The notes beneath the pieces were generated by a model. The model was not told where the DNA came from. It was given only the letters and a program-made list of their open reading frames with translations, and made no database searches. From the NCBI GenBank assembly GCA_958298945.1, contig CATQJD010000146.1:2542001-2606000 (forward strand): a stretch of DNA of 64,000 bases, written 5' to 3'. The stretch comes from Atherix ibis. Lineage: Eukaryota; Arthropoda; Insecta; Diptera; Athericidae. The position numbers were made by a program, and so were the translations under genes. How positions within the stretch are numbered: position 1 is the stretch's first letter; each line of letters opens with the position of its first letter. Positions 28,871-41,476 of the stretch are shown piece after piece.

Positions 28871-29195
28871 CATATTCCTCTTAAATATACTACCTCATAT
28901 TCCTCTTAAATATTCTACTTCATGTTCCTCTTAAACATACTACTTCATATTCGTCTTAAACATACTACTTCATATTCCTCTTAAATATACTTCTTCATAT
29001 TCCTCTTAAACATACTACTTCATATTCCTCTTAAATATACTACTTCATATTCCTCTTGAATATACTACTTCATAATCCTCTTAAACATACTTCTTCATAT
29101 TTCTCTTAAACGTACTACTTCATATTCCTCTTAAACATACTATTTCATATTCCTCTTAAATATACTACCTCATATTCCTCTTAAATATTCTACTT
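28646..29195. repeat. 275-bp tandem duplication (11 monomers)
   Basis: CATGTTCCTC is at 28646 and 28921, with the TCGTCTT monomer two monomers after each. TTGAATATAC followed by TTCATAATCC is at 28781 and 29056. All are 275 bp apart. The second copy has private changes (CTTCTTCATATTTC near 29,090). A further copy of the first unit is 2,749 bp downstream. Confidence 0.85.
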
Positions 29196-29573
29196 CATAT
29201 TCCTCTTAAATATACTTCTTCATATTCCTCTTAAACATACTACTTCATATTACTCTTAAACATACTACTTCATATTCCTCTTAAACATACTACTTTATAT
29301 TCCTCTTAAACATATTACTTCATATTCCTCTTAAGCATACTACTTCATATTCCTCTTAAACATACTACTTCATATTCCTCTTAAATATACTATTTCATAT
29401 TCCTCTTAAACATACTACTTCATATTCCTTTTAAACATACTACTTCATATTCCTCTTAAACATACTACTTCATATTCTTCTTAAACGTACTACTTCATAT
29501 TCCTCTTAAACATACTACTTCATATTTCTCTTAAACATACAACTTCATATTCCTCTTAAATATACTACTTCAT

Positions 29574-29599
29574 ATTCCTCTTAAATATATTACTTCATA
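29574..29599. repeat. 26-bp monomer (one extra A at the junction)
   Basis: The monomer ends TTCATA before the next ATTCC, giving CATAATTCC. It follows a TATATTAC monomer. I saw no second copy of this length variant. Confidence 0.9.
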
Positions 29600-30148
29600 A
29601 TTCCTCTTAAACATACTACTTCATATTACTCTTAAACATACTACTTCATATTCCTCTTAAACATACTACTTCATATTCCTCTCAAACATATTACTTCATA
29701 TTCCTCTTAAACATACTACTTCATATTCCTCTTAAACATACTACTTCATATTCCTCTTAAACGAACTACTTCATATTCCTCTTAAGCATACTACTTCATA
29801 TTCCTCTTAAACATACTACTTCATATTCCTCTTAAACATACTACTTCATATTCCTCTTAAACATACTACTTCATATTCCTCTTAAACATACTACTTCATA
29901 TTCCTTATAAACATACTACTTCCTTTTCCTCTTAAATATACTACTTCATATTCCTCTTAAACATACTACTTCATATTCCTCTTAAACACACTACTTCATA
30001 TTCTTCTTAAACATACTACTTCATATTCCTCTTAAACATACTCCTTCATATTCCTCTTAAACATACTACTTCATATTCCTCTTAAACATACTACTTCATA
30101 TTTCTCTTAAATATACTACTTCATATTCCTCTTAAATATACTACTTCA

Positions 30149-31060
30149 TATATCTCTTAAACATACTACTGGATATTCCTCTTAAGCATACTACTTCATA
30201 TTCCTCTTAAACATGCTACTTCATATTCCTCTTAAACAGACTACTTCATATTGATCTCAAACATACTATTTTATATTCCTCTTAAACATACTACTGCTTA
30301 TTCCTCTTAAACATATTACTTCATATTCCTCTTAAGCATACTACTTCATATTCCTCTTAAACATACTACTTCATATTCCTTTTAAACATACTACTTCATA
30401 TTCCTCTTCAACTATCTACTTCATATTCCTCTTAAACATACTACTTCATATTCCTCTTAAACATTCTACTTCATATTCCTCTTAAACATACTACTTCATA
30501 TTCCTCTTAAACATACTACTTCATATTCCTCTTAAACATACTACTTCATATTCCTCTTAAACATACTATTTCATATTCCTCTTAAAGATACTACTTCATA
30601 TTCCTCTTAAAAATACTACCTCATATTCCTCTTAAATATACTACTAAATTTCTCTTAAACATACTACTTCATATTCCTCTTAAAAATACTACTTCATATT
30701 CCTCTTAAACATACTACTTCATATATCTCTTAAACATACTACTTCATATTCCACTTAAACATACTATTTCATATTCCTCTTAAATATACTACTTCATATT
30801 CCTCTTAAACATACTACTTCATATTCCTCTTAAACATAATACTTCATATTACTCTTAAATATACTACTTCATATACGTCTTAAACATACTACTTCATATT
30901 CCTCTTAAACATACTACTTCATATTCCTCTTAAACATATAACTTCATATTCCTCTTAAACTTACTACTTCATATCCCTCTTAAACATACAACTTCATATT
31001 CCTCTTAAACATACTACTTCATATTCCTCTTAAACATACTACTTCATATTCCTCTTAAAG
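30149..31060. repeat. Left copy of the 10,416-bp long-range duplicate
   Basis: About 0.9 kb here recurs at 40,565-41,476. Exact 10,416-bp pairs are TATATCTC (30149/40565), GGATATTCCTC (30171/40587), CTACTGCTTATTCC (30291/40707), the 23-bp monomer CTACTAAATTTCTC (30641/41057) and TATCCCTCTT (30975/41391 at CCCTCTT). A run of eight or more rare variants in order, including a shared 2-bp loss, rules out chance. The two copies bracket the 31.8-40.5 kb higher-order block. Confidence 0.88.
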
Positions 31061-32580
31061 ATACTACTTCATATTCCTCTTAAACATACTACTTCATGTT
31101 CCTCTTGAACATACTACTTCATATTCCTCTTAAAAATACTACTTCATATTCCTCTTAAATATACTACTTCATATTCCTCTTTAACATACTATTTCATATG
31201 CCTATTAAATATTCTACTGCATATTCCTCTTAAATATACTACTTCATATTCCTCTTAAACATACTACTTCATATTCCTCTTAAATATACTACTTCATATA
31301 CGTCTTAAACATACTACTTCGTATACATCTTAAACATACTACTTCATATTACTCTTAAACATACTACTTCATATTCCTCTTAAACATACTACTTCATGTT
31401 CCTCTTAAACATACTACTTCATATTCGTCTTAAACATACTACTTCATATTCCTCTTAAATATACTACTTCATATTCCTCTTAAACATACTGCTTCATATT
31501 CCTCTTAAATATATTACTTCATATTCCTCTTGAATATACTACTTCATAATCCTCTTAAACATACTACTTCATATTCCTCTTAAACGTACTACTTCATATT
31601 CCTCTTAAACGTACTACTTCATATTCCTCTTAAATATACTACTTCATATTCCTCTTAAATATTCTACTTCATATTCCTCTTAAATATACTACTTCATATT
31701 CCTCTTAAATATAATACTTTATATTCCTCTTAAACATACTACTTCATATTCCTCTTAAACATACTACTTCATATTTCTCTTAAATATACTACTTCATATT
31801 CCTCTTAAATATACTACTTCATATTTATCTTAAACATACTACTGGATATTCCTCTTAAGCATACTACTTCATATTCCTCTTAAACATGCTACTTCATATT
31901 CCTCTTAAACATACTACTTCATATTCCTCTTAAACATACTACTTCATATTCCTCTTAAACATACTACTTCATATTCCTCTTAAACATACTATTTCATATT
32001 CCTCTTAAATATACTACTTCATATTCCTCTTAAACATACTACTTCATATTCCTCTTAAACATACTACTTCATATTCCTCTTAAACATACTACTTCATATT
32101 CCTCTTAAGCATACTACTGCATATTCCTCTTAAACATACTACATCATATTCCTCTTAAACATACTACTTCATATATCTCTTAAACATACTACTTCATATT
32201 CCACTTAAACATACTATTTCATATTCCTCTTAAATATACTACTTCATATTCCTCTTAAACATACTACTTCATATTCCTCTTAAACATACTACTTCATATT
32301 CCTCTTAAACATACTACTTCATATTCCTCTTAAACATATTTCTCATATTACTCTTAAACATACTACTTCATATTCCTCTTTAAAATACTACTTCATATTC
32401 CTCTTAAACATACTACTTCATATATCTCTTAAACATACTACTTCATATTCCACTTAAACATACTATTTCATATTCCTCTTAAATATACTACTTCATATTC
32501 CTCTTAAACATACTACTTCATATTCCTCTTAAACATACTACTTCATATTCCTCTTAAACATACTACTTCATATTCCTCTT

Positions 32581-33829
32581 AAACATATTTCTCATATTCC
32601 TCTTAAACATACTACTTCATATTCCTCTTAAATATACTACTTCATATTCCTCTTAAACATACTACTTCATATTCCTCTTAAGCATACTACTGCATATTCC
32701 TCTTAAACATACTACATCATATTCCTCTTAAACATACTACTTCATATTCCTCTTAAACATACTACGTCATATTCCTCTTAAACATACTACTTAATATTCC
32801 TTATAAACATACTACTTCCTTTTCCTCTTAAATATAATACTTTATATTCCTCTTAAACATACTACTTCATATTCCTCTTAAACATACTACTTCATATTCC
32901 TCTTAAATATACTACTTCATATTCCTCTTAAATATACTACTTCATATTTATCTTAAACATACTACTGGATATTCCTCTTAAGCATACTACTTCATATTCC
33001 TCTTAAACATGCTACTTCATATTCCTCTTAAACATACTACTTCATATTGCTTTCAAACATACTACTTCATATTCCTCTTAAACATACTGCTTCTTATTCT
33101 TCTTAAACATATTACTTCATATTCCTCTTAAGCATACTACTTCATATTCCTCTTAAACATACTACTTCATATTCCTCTTAAATATACTATTTCATATTCC
33201 TCTTAAACATACTACTTCATATTCCTTTTAAACACACTACTTCATATTCCTCTTAAACATACTACTTCATATTCCTCTTAAACGTACTACTTCATATTCC
33301 TCTTAAACATACTACTTTATATTCCTCTTAAACATACTACTTCATATTCCTCTTAAATATACTACTTCATATTCCTCTTAAATATATTACTTCATATTCC
33401 TCTTAAACATACTACTTCATATTACTCTTAAACATACTACTTCATATTCCTCTTAAACATACTACTTCATATTTCTCTCAAACATATTACTTCATATTCC
33501 TCTTAAACATACTACTTCATATTCCTCTTAAACATACTACTTCATATTCCTCTTAAACGTACTACTTCATATTCCTCTTAAATATACTATTTCATATTCC
33601 TCTTAAACATACTACTTCATATTCCTTTTAAACACACTACTTCATATTCCTCTTAAACATACTACTTCATATTCCTCTTAAACGTACTACTTCATATTCC
33701 TCTTAAACATACTACTTCATATTCCTCTTAAATATACTACTTCATATTCCTCTTAAATATACTACTTCATATTACTCTTAAACATACTACTTCATATTCC
33801 TCTTAAACATACTACTTCATATTCCTCAT
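32581..33829. repeat. Higher-order unit 1 (1,249 bp)
   Basis: Opens with the 24-bp family-B monomer. TACTGC is at 32688, GGAT at 32967 and AACACAC at 33231 and 33631 (a 400-bp pair). The next unit starts with the same monomer at 33,830. It is the shortest complete unit of the block. Confidence 0.85.
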
Positions 33830-35378
33830 AAACATATTTCTCATATTCCTCTTAAACATACTACTTCATATTCCTCTTAAATATACTACTTCATATTCCT
33901 CTTAAACATACTACTTCATATTCCTCTTAAGCATACTACTGCATATTCCTCTTAAACATACTACATCATATTCCTCTTAAACATACTACTTCATATTCCT
34001 CTTAAACATACTACGTCATATTCCTCTTAAACATACTACTTAATATTCCTTATAAACATACTACTTCCTTTTCCTCTTAAATATACTACTTTATATTCCT
34101 CTTAAACATACTACTTCATATTCCTCTTAAACATACTACTTCATATTTCTCTTCAATATACTACTTCATATTCCTCTTAAATATACTACTTCATATTTAT
34201 CTTAAACATACTACTGGATATTCCTCTTAAGCATACTACTTCATATTCCTCTTAAACATGCTACTTCATATTCCTCTTAAACATACTACTTCATATTGGT
34301 TTCAAACATACTACTTCATATTCCTCTTAAACATACTGCTTCTTATTCTTCTTAAACATATTACTTCATATTCCTCTTAAGCATACTACTTCATATTCCT
34401 CTTAAACATACTACTTCATATTCCTCTTAAATATACTATTTCATATTCCTCTTAAACATACTACTTCATATTCCTTTTAAACACACTACTTCATATTCCT
34501 CTTAAACATACTACTTCATATTCCTCTTAAACGTACTACTTCATATTCCTCTTAAACATACTACTTTATATTCCTCTTAAACATACTACTTCATATTCCT
34601 CTTAAATATACTACTTCATATTCCTCTTAAATATATTACTTCATATTCCTCTTAAACATACTACTTCATATTACTCTTAAACATACTACTTCATATTCCT
34701 CTTAAACATACTACTTCATATTTCTCTCAAATATATTACTTCATATTCCTCTTAAACATACTACTTCATATTCCTCTTAAACATACTACTTCATATTCCT
34801 CTTAAACGTACTACTTCATATTCCTCTTAAATATACTATTTCATATTCCTCTTAAACATACTACTTCATATTCCTTTTAAACACACTACTTCATATTCCT
34901 CTTAAACATACTACTTCATATTCCTCTTAAACGTACTACTTCATATTCCTCTTAAACATACTACTTTATATTCCTCTTAAACATACTACTTCATATTCCT
35001 CTTAAATATACTACTTCATATTCCTCTTAAATATATTACTTCATATTCCTCTTAAACATACTACTTCATATTACTCTTAAACATACTACTTCATATTCCT
35101 CTTAAACTTACTACTTTATATTTCTCTCAAACATATTACTTCATATTCCTCTTAAACATACTACTTCATATTCCTCTTAAACATACTACTTCATATTCCT
35201 CTTAAACGTACTACTTCATATTCCTCTTAAACATACTACTTCATATTCCTCTTAAACGTACTACTTCCTTTTCCTCTTAAATATACTTCTTCATATTCCT
35301 CTTAAACATACTACTTCATATTCCTCTTAAACACACTACTTCATATTCTTCTTAAACATACTACTTCATATTCCTCTT
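33830..35378. repeat. Higher-order unit 2 (1,549 bp)
   Basis: Same order as the preceding unit: TACTGC 33937, GGAT 34216, AACACAC 34480 and 34880. It is 300 bp (12 monomers) longer, because the tail continues past the second 400-bp block into TTCCTTTTCC and AACACAC with ATTCTTCTT variants near 35,270-35,350. Confidence 0.85.
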
Positions 35379-36601
35379 AAACATATTTCTCATATTCCTC
35401 TTAAACATACTACTTCATATTCCTCTTAAATATACTACTTCATATTCCTCTTAAACATACTACTTCATATTCCTCTTAAGCATACTACTGCATATTCCTC
35501 TTAAACATACTACATCATATTCCTCTTAAACATACTACTTCATATTCCTCTTAAACATACTACGTCATATTCCTCTTAAACATACTACTTAATATTCCTT
35601 ATAAACATACTACTTCCTTTTCCTCTTAAATATACTACTTTATATTCCTCTTAAACATACTACTTCATATTCCTCTTAAACATACTACTTCATATTTCTC
35701 TTAAATATACTACTTCATATTCCTCTTAAATATACTACTTCATATTTATCTTAAACATACTACTGGATATTCCTCTTAAGCATACTACTTCATATTCCTC
35801 TTAAACATGCTACTTCATATTCCTCTTAAACATACTACTTCATATTGCTTTCAAACATACTACTTCATATTCCTCTTAAACATACTGCTTCTTATTCTTC
35901 TTAAACATATTACTTCATATTCCTCTTAAGCATACTACTTCATATTCCTCTTAAACATACTACTTCATATTCCTCTTAAATATACTATTTCATATTCCTC
36001 TTAAACATACTACTTCATATTCCTTTTAAACACACTACTTCATATTCCTCTTAAACATACTACTTCATATTCCTCTTAAACGTACTACTTCATATTCCTC
36101 TTAAACATACTACTTTATATTCCTCTTAAACATACTACTTCATATTCCTCTTAAATATACTACTTCATATTCCTCTTAAATATATTACTTCATATTCCTC
36201 TTAAACATACTACTTCATATTACTCTTAAACATACTACTTCATATTCCTCTTAAACATATTTCTCATATTCCTCTTAAACATACTACTTCATATTCCTCT
36301 TAAACATACTACTTCATATTCCTCTTAAACATACTACTTCATATTCCTCTTAAACGTACTACTTCATATTCCTCTTAAATATACTATTTCATATTCCTCT
36401 TAAACATACTACTTCATATTCCTTTTAAACACACTACTTCATATTCCTCTTAAACGTACTACTTCATATTCCTCTTAAACATACTACTTCATATTCCTCT
36501 TAAATATACTACTTCATATTCCTCTTAAATATACTACTTCATATTACTCTTAAACATACTACTTCATATTCCTCTTAAACATACTACTTCATATTCCTCT
36601 T
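35379..36601. repeat. Higher-order unit 3 (1,223 bp) with an internal family-B monomer
   Basis: TACTGC is at 35486, GGAT at 35765, and AACACAC at 36029 and 36428 (399 bp apart, because a 24-bp family-B monomer at 36,253 lies between them). The unit boundary element has thus been copied into the middle of a unit, as expected from exchange or conversion between misaligned units. Confidence 0.82.
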
Positions 36602-38900
36602 AAACATATTTCTCATATTCCTCTTAAACATACTACTTCATATTCCTCTTAAACATACTACATCATATTCCTCTTAAACATACTACTTCATATTCCTCTT
36701 AAACATACTACGTCATATTCCTCTTAAACATACTACTTAATATTCCTTATAAACATACTACTTCCTTTTCCTCTTAAATATACTACTTTATATTCCTCTT
36801 AAACATACTACTTCATATTCCTCTTAAACATACTACTTCATATTTCTCTTAAATATACTACTTCATATTCCTCTTAAATATACTACTTCATATTTATCTT
36901 AAACATACTACTGGATATTCCTCTTAAGCATACTACTTCATATTCCTCTTAAACATGCTACTTCACATTCCTCTTAAACATACTACTTCATATTGCTTTC
37001 AAACATACTACTTCATATTCCTCTTAAACATACTGCTTCTTATTCTTCTTAAACATATTACTTCATATTCCTCTTAAGCATACTACTTCATATTCCTCTT
37101 AAACATACTACTTCATATTCCTCTTAAATATACTATTTCATATTCCTCTTAAACATACTACTTCATATTCCTTTTAAACACACTACTTCATATTCCTCTT
37201 AAACATACTACTTCATATTCCTCTTAAACGTACTACTTCATATTCCTCTTAAACATACTACTTTATATTCCTCTTAAACATACTACTTCATATTCCTCTT
37301 AAATATACTACTTCATATTCCTCTTAAATATATTACTTCATATTCCTCTTAAACATACTACTTCATATTACTCTTAAACATACTACTTCATATTCCTCTT
37401 AAACATACTACTTCATATTTCTCTCAAACATATTACTTCATATTCCTCTTAAACATACTACTTCATATTCCTCTTAAACATACTACTTCATATTCCTCTT
37501 AAACGTACTACTTCATATTCCTCTTAAATATACTATTTCATATTCCTCTTAAACATACTACTTCATATTCCTTTTAAACATACTACTTCATATTCCTCTT
37601 AAACATACTACTTCATATTCCTCTTAAACGTACTACTTCATATTCCTCTTAAACATACTACTTTATATTCCTCTTAAACATACTACTTCATATTCCTCTT
37701 AAATATACTACTTCATATTCCTCTTAAATATATTACTTCATATTCCTCTTAAACATACTACTTTATATTACTCTTAAACATACTACTTCATATTCCTCTT
37801 AAACATACTACTTCATATTTCTCTCAAACATATTACTTCATATTCCTCTTAAACATACAACTTCATATTCCTCTTAAACATACTACTTCATATTCCTCTT
37901 AAACGTACTACTTCATATTCCTCTTAAACATACTACTTCATATTCCTCTTAAACGTACTACTTCCTTTTCCTCTTAAATATACTTCTTCATATTCCTCTT
38001 AAACATACTACTTCATATTCCTCTTAAACACACTACTTCATATTCTTCTTAAACATACTACTTCATATTCCTTTTAAACATACTCCTTCATATTCCTCTT
38101 AAACATACTACTTCATATTCCTCTTAAACATACTACTTCATATTTCTCTTAAATAAACTACTTCATAATCCTCTTAAATATACTACTTCATATATCTCTT
38201 AAACATACTACTGGATATTCCTCTTAAGCATACTACTTCATATTCCTCTTAAACATGCTACTTCATATTCCTCTTAAACATACTACTTCATATTCCTTTT
38301 AAACACACTACTTCATATTCCTCTTAAACATACTACTTCATATTCCTCTTAAACGTACTACTTCATATTCCTCTTAAACATACTACTTTATATTCCTCTT
38401 AAACATACTACTTCATATTCCTCTTAAATATACTACTTCATATTCCTCTTAAATATATTACTTCATATTCCTCTTAAACATACTACTTCATATTACTCTT
38501 AAACATACTACTTCATATTCCTCTTAAACATACTACTTCATATTTCTCTCAAACATATTACTTCATATTTCTCTTAAACATACTACTTCATATTCCTCTT
38601 AAACATACTACTTCATATTCCTCTTAAACGTACTACTTCATATTCCTCTTAAATATACTATTTCATATTCCTCTTAAACATACTACTTCATATTCCTTTT
38701 AAACACACTACTTCATATTCCTCTTAAACATACTACTTCATATTCCTCTTAAACGTACTACTTCATATTCCTCTTAAACATACTACTTCATATTCCTCTT
38801 AAATATACTACTTCATATTCCTCTTAAATATACTACTTCATATTACTCTTAAACATACTACTTCATATTCCTCTTAAACATACTACTTTATATTCCTCTT
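36602..38900. repeat. Higher-order unit 4 (2,299 bp), start deleted by 75 bp and tail extended
   Basis: From the family-B monomer to TACATCAT is 57 bp here and 132 bp in unit 3, so three monomers including the TACTGC one are missing. The unit holds two GGAT markers (36913 and 38213, 1,300 bp apart) and CCTTTTAAAC blocks at 37177, 37577, 38302 and 38702. The copy at 37577 has lost the CACAC variant. It looks like one and a half units joined. Confidence 0.82.
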
Positions 38901-40564
38901 AAACATATTTCTCATATTCCTCTTAAACATACTACTTCATATTCCTCTTAAATATACTACTTCATATTCCTCTTAAACATACTACTTCATATTCCTCTTA
39001 AGCATACTACTGCATATTCCTCTTAAACATACTACATCATATTCCTCTTAAACATACTACTTCATATTCCTCTTAAACATACTACGTCATATTCCTCTTA
39101 AACATACTACTTAATATTCCTTATAAACATACTACTTCCTTTTCCTCTTAAATATACTACTTTATATTCCTCTTAAACATACTACTTCATATTCCTCTTA
39201 AACATACTACTTCATATTTCTCTTAAATATACTACTTCATATTCCTCTTAAATATACTACTTCATATTTATCTTAAACATACTACTGGATATTCCTCTTA
39301 AGCATACTACTTCATATTCCTCTTAAACATGCTACTTCATATTCCTCTTAAACATACTACTTCATATTGCTTTCAAACATACTACTTCATATTCCTCTTA
39401 AACATACTGCTTCTTATTCTTCTTAAACATATTACTTCATATTCCTCTTAAGCATACTACTTCATATTCCTCTTAAACATACTACTTCATATTCCTCTTA
39501 AATATACTATTTCATATTCCTCTTAAACATACTACTTCATATTACTTTTAAACACACTACTTCATATTCCTCTTAAACATACTACTTCATATTCCTCTTA
39601 AACGTACTACTTCATATTCCTCTTGAACATACTACTTTATATTCCTCTTAAACATACTACTTCATATTCCTCTTAAATATACTACTTCATATTCCTCTTA
39701 AATATATTACTTCATATTCCTCTTAAACATACTACTTCATATTACTCTTAAACATACTACTTCATATTCCTCTTAAACATACTACTTCATATTTCTCTCA
39801 AACATATTACTTCATATTCCTCTTAAACATACTACTTCATATTCCTCTTAAACATACTACTTCATATTCCTCTTAAACGTACTACTTCATATTCCTCTTA
39901 AATATACTATTTCATATTCCTCTTAAACATACTACTTCATATTCCTTTTAAACACACTACTTCATATTCCTCTTAAACATACTACTTCATATTCCTCTTA
40001 AACGTACTACTTCATATTCCTCTTAAACATACTACTTTATATTCCTCTTAAACATACTACTTCATATTCCTCTTAAATATACTACTTCATATTCCTCTTA
40101 AATATATTACTTCATATTCCTCTTAAACATACTACTTCATATTACTCTTAAACATACTACTTCATATTCCTCTTAAACATACTACTTCATATTTCTCTCA
40201 AACATATTACTTCATATTCCTCTCAAACATACTACTTCATATTCCTCTTAAACATACTACTTCATATTCCTCTTAAACGTACTACTTCATATTCCTCTTA
40301 AACATACTACTTCATATTCCTCTTAAACGTACTACTTCCTTTTCCTCTTAAATATACTTCTTCATATTCCTCTTAAACATACTACTTCATATTCCTCTTA
40401 AACACACTACTTCATATTCTTCTTAAACATACTACTTCATATTCCTCTTAAACATACTCCTTCATATTCCTCTTAAACATACTACTTCATATTCCTCTTA
40501 AACATACTACTTCATATTTCTCTTAAATATAATACTTCATAATCCTCTTAAATATACTACTTCA
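38901..40564. repeat. Higher-order unit 5, ending at the long-range duplicate
   Basis: Opens with the last family-B monomer. TACTGC is at 39008, GGAT at 39287 and AACACAC at 39551 and 39951 (400 bp). A private ATTACTTTTA variant marks the first block. The unit runs into the right copy of the 10,416-bp duplicate, whose own GGAT is at 40587, 1,300 bp from this one, the same step as in unit 4. Confidence 0.82.
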
Positions 40565-41476
40565 TATATCTCTTAAACATACTACTGGATATTCCTCTTA
40601 AGCATACTACTTCATATTCCTCTTAAACATGCTACTTCATATTCCTCTTAAACATACTACTTCATATTGCTTTCAAACATACTATTTTATATTCCTCTTA
40701 AACATACTACTGCTTATTCCTCTTAAACATATTACTTCATATTCCTCTTAAGCATACTACTTCATATTCCTCTTAAACATACTACTTCATATTCCTCTTA
40801 AACATACTACTTCATATTCCTCTTAAACTATCTACTTCATATTCCTCTTAAACATACTACTTCATATTCCTCTTCAACATACTACTTCATATTCCTCTTA
40901 AACATACTACTTCATATTCCTCTTAAACATACTACTTCATATTCCTCTTAAACATACTACTTCATATTCCTCTTAAACATACTATTTCATATTCCTCTTA
41001 AAGATACTACTTCATATTCCTCTTAAAAATACTACCTCATATTCCTCTTAAATATACTACTAAATTTCTCTTAAACATACTACTTCATATTCCTCTTAAA
41101 AATACTACTTCATATTCCTCTTAAACATACTACTTCATATATCTCTTAAACATACTACTTCATATTCCTCTTAAACATACTATTTCATATTCCTCTTAAA
41201 TATACTACTTCATATTCCTCTTAAACATACTACTTCATATTCCTCTTAAACATACTACTTCATATTACTCTTAAATATACTACTTCATATACGTCTTAAA
41301 CATACTATTTCATATTCCTCTTAAACATACTACTTCATATTCCTCTTAAACATATAACTTCATATTCCTCTTAAACTTACTACTTCATATCCCTCTTAAA
41401 CATACAACTTCATATTCCTCTTAAACATACTACTTCATATTCCTCTTAAACATACTACTTCATATTCCTCTTAAAG
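40565..41476. repeat. Right copy of the 10,416-bp long-range duplicate
   Basis: This is the partner of 30,149-31,060. Private differences include TATTTTAT versus later substitutions, and ATTCCTCTTAAAC where the left copy has ATTCCACTTAAAC near 30,750. After about 41,480 the copies part: a CTACTCTTCAT 27-bp monomer follows here and does not follow on the left. Related but shorter matches occur again at 43,780-44,570 and 45,440-45,900, so this segment seeded later copies on its right-hand side. Confidence 0.85.

Larger units (their letters stand above)
32332..38918. repeat. 24-bp monomer family B (AAACATATTTCTCAT), seven copies
   Basis: The shortened monomer begins at 32332, 32581, 33830, 35379, 36253, 36602 and 38901. 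Steps of 249, 1,249, 1,549, 874, 349 and 2,299 bp are each a multiple of 25 minus 1. It opens the higher-order units at 32,581, 33,830, 35,379 and 38,901. The copies at 36,253 and 36,602 lie inside a rearranged unit. A common origin is clear from identical flanks. Confidence 0.95.
33200..39990. repeat. 400-bp sub-block family (16 monomers)
   Basis: CCTTTTAAACACAC monomers occur in pairs 400 bp apart: 33231/33631, 34480/34880, 36029/36428, 37177/37577 (second one mutated to AACATAC), 38302/38702 and 39551/39951. Each pair also shares the AATATACTATTTCAT monomer upstream and the AACGTACTAC monomer downstream. This is an intermediate tier between the 25-bp monomer and the 1.2-1.5 kb units. Confidence 0.88.
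31780..40560. repeat. Higher-order-repeat-like block, units 1.15-2.3 kb
   Basis: Units are defined by a GGATATTCCTCTTAAGCAT marker at 31844, 32967, 34216, 35765, 36913, 38213, 39287 and 40587 (also 30171 and 43788). Steps are 1,123, 1,249, 1,549, 1,148, 1,300, 1,074 and 1,300 bp, all multiples of 25 once the 1-bp losses are allowed for. A full unit runs in order: AAACATATTTCTC, AAGCATACTACTGC, TACATCAT, TACGTCAT, CCTTATAAAC with TTCCTTTTCC, GGAT, TGCTTTCAAAC, TGCTTCTTATTC, then one or two CCTTTTAAACACAC blocks. Units are nearly identical but vary in length by whole blocks. Confidence 0.9.
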
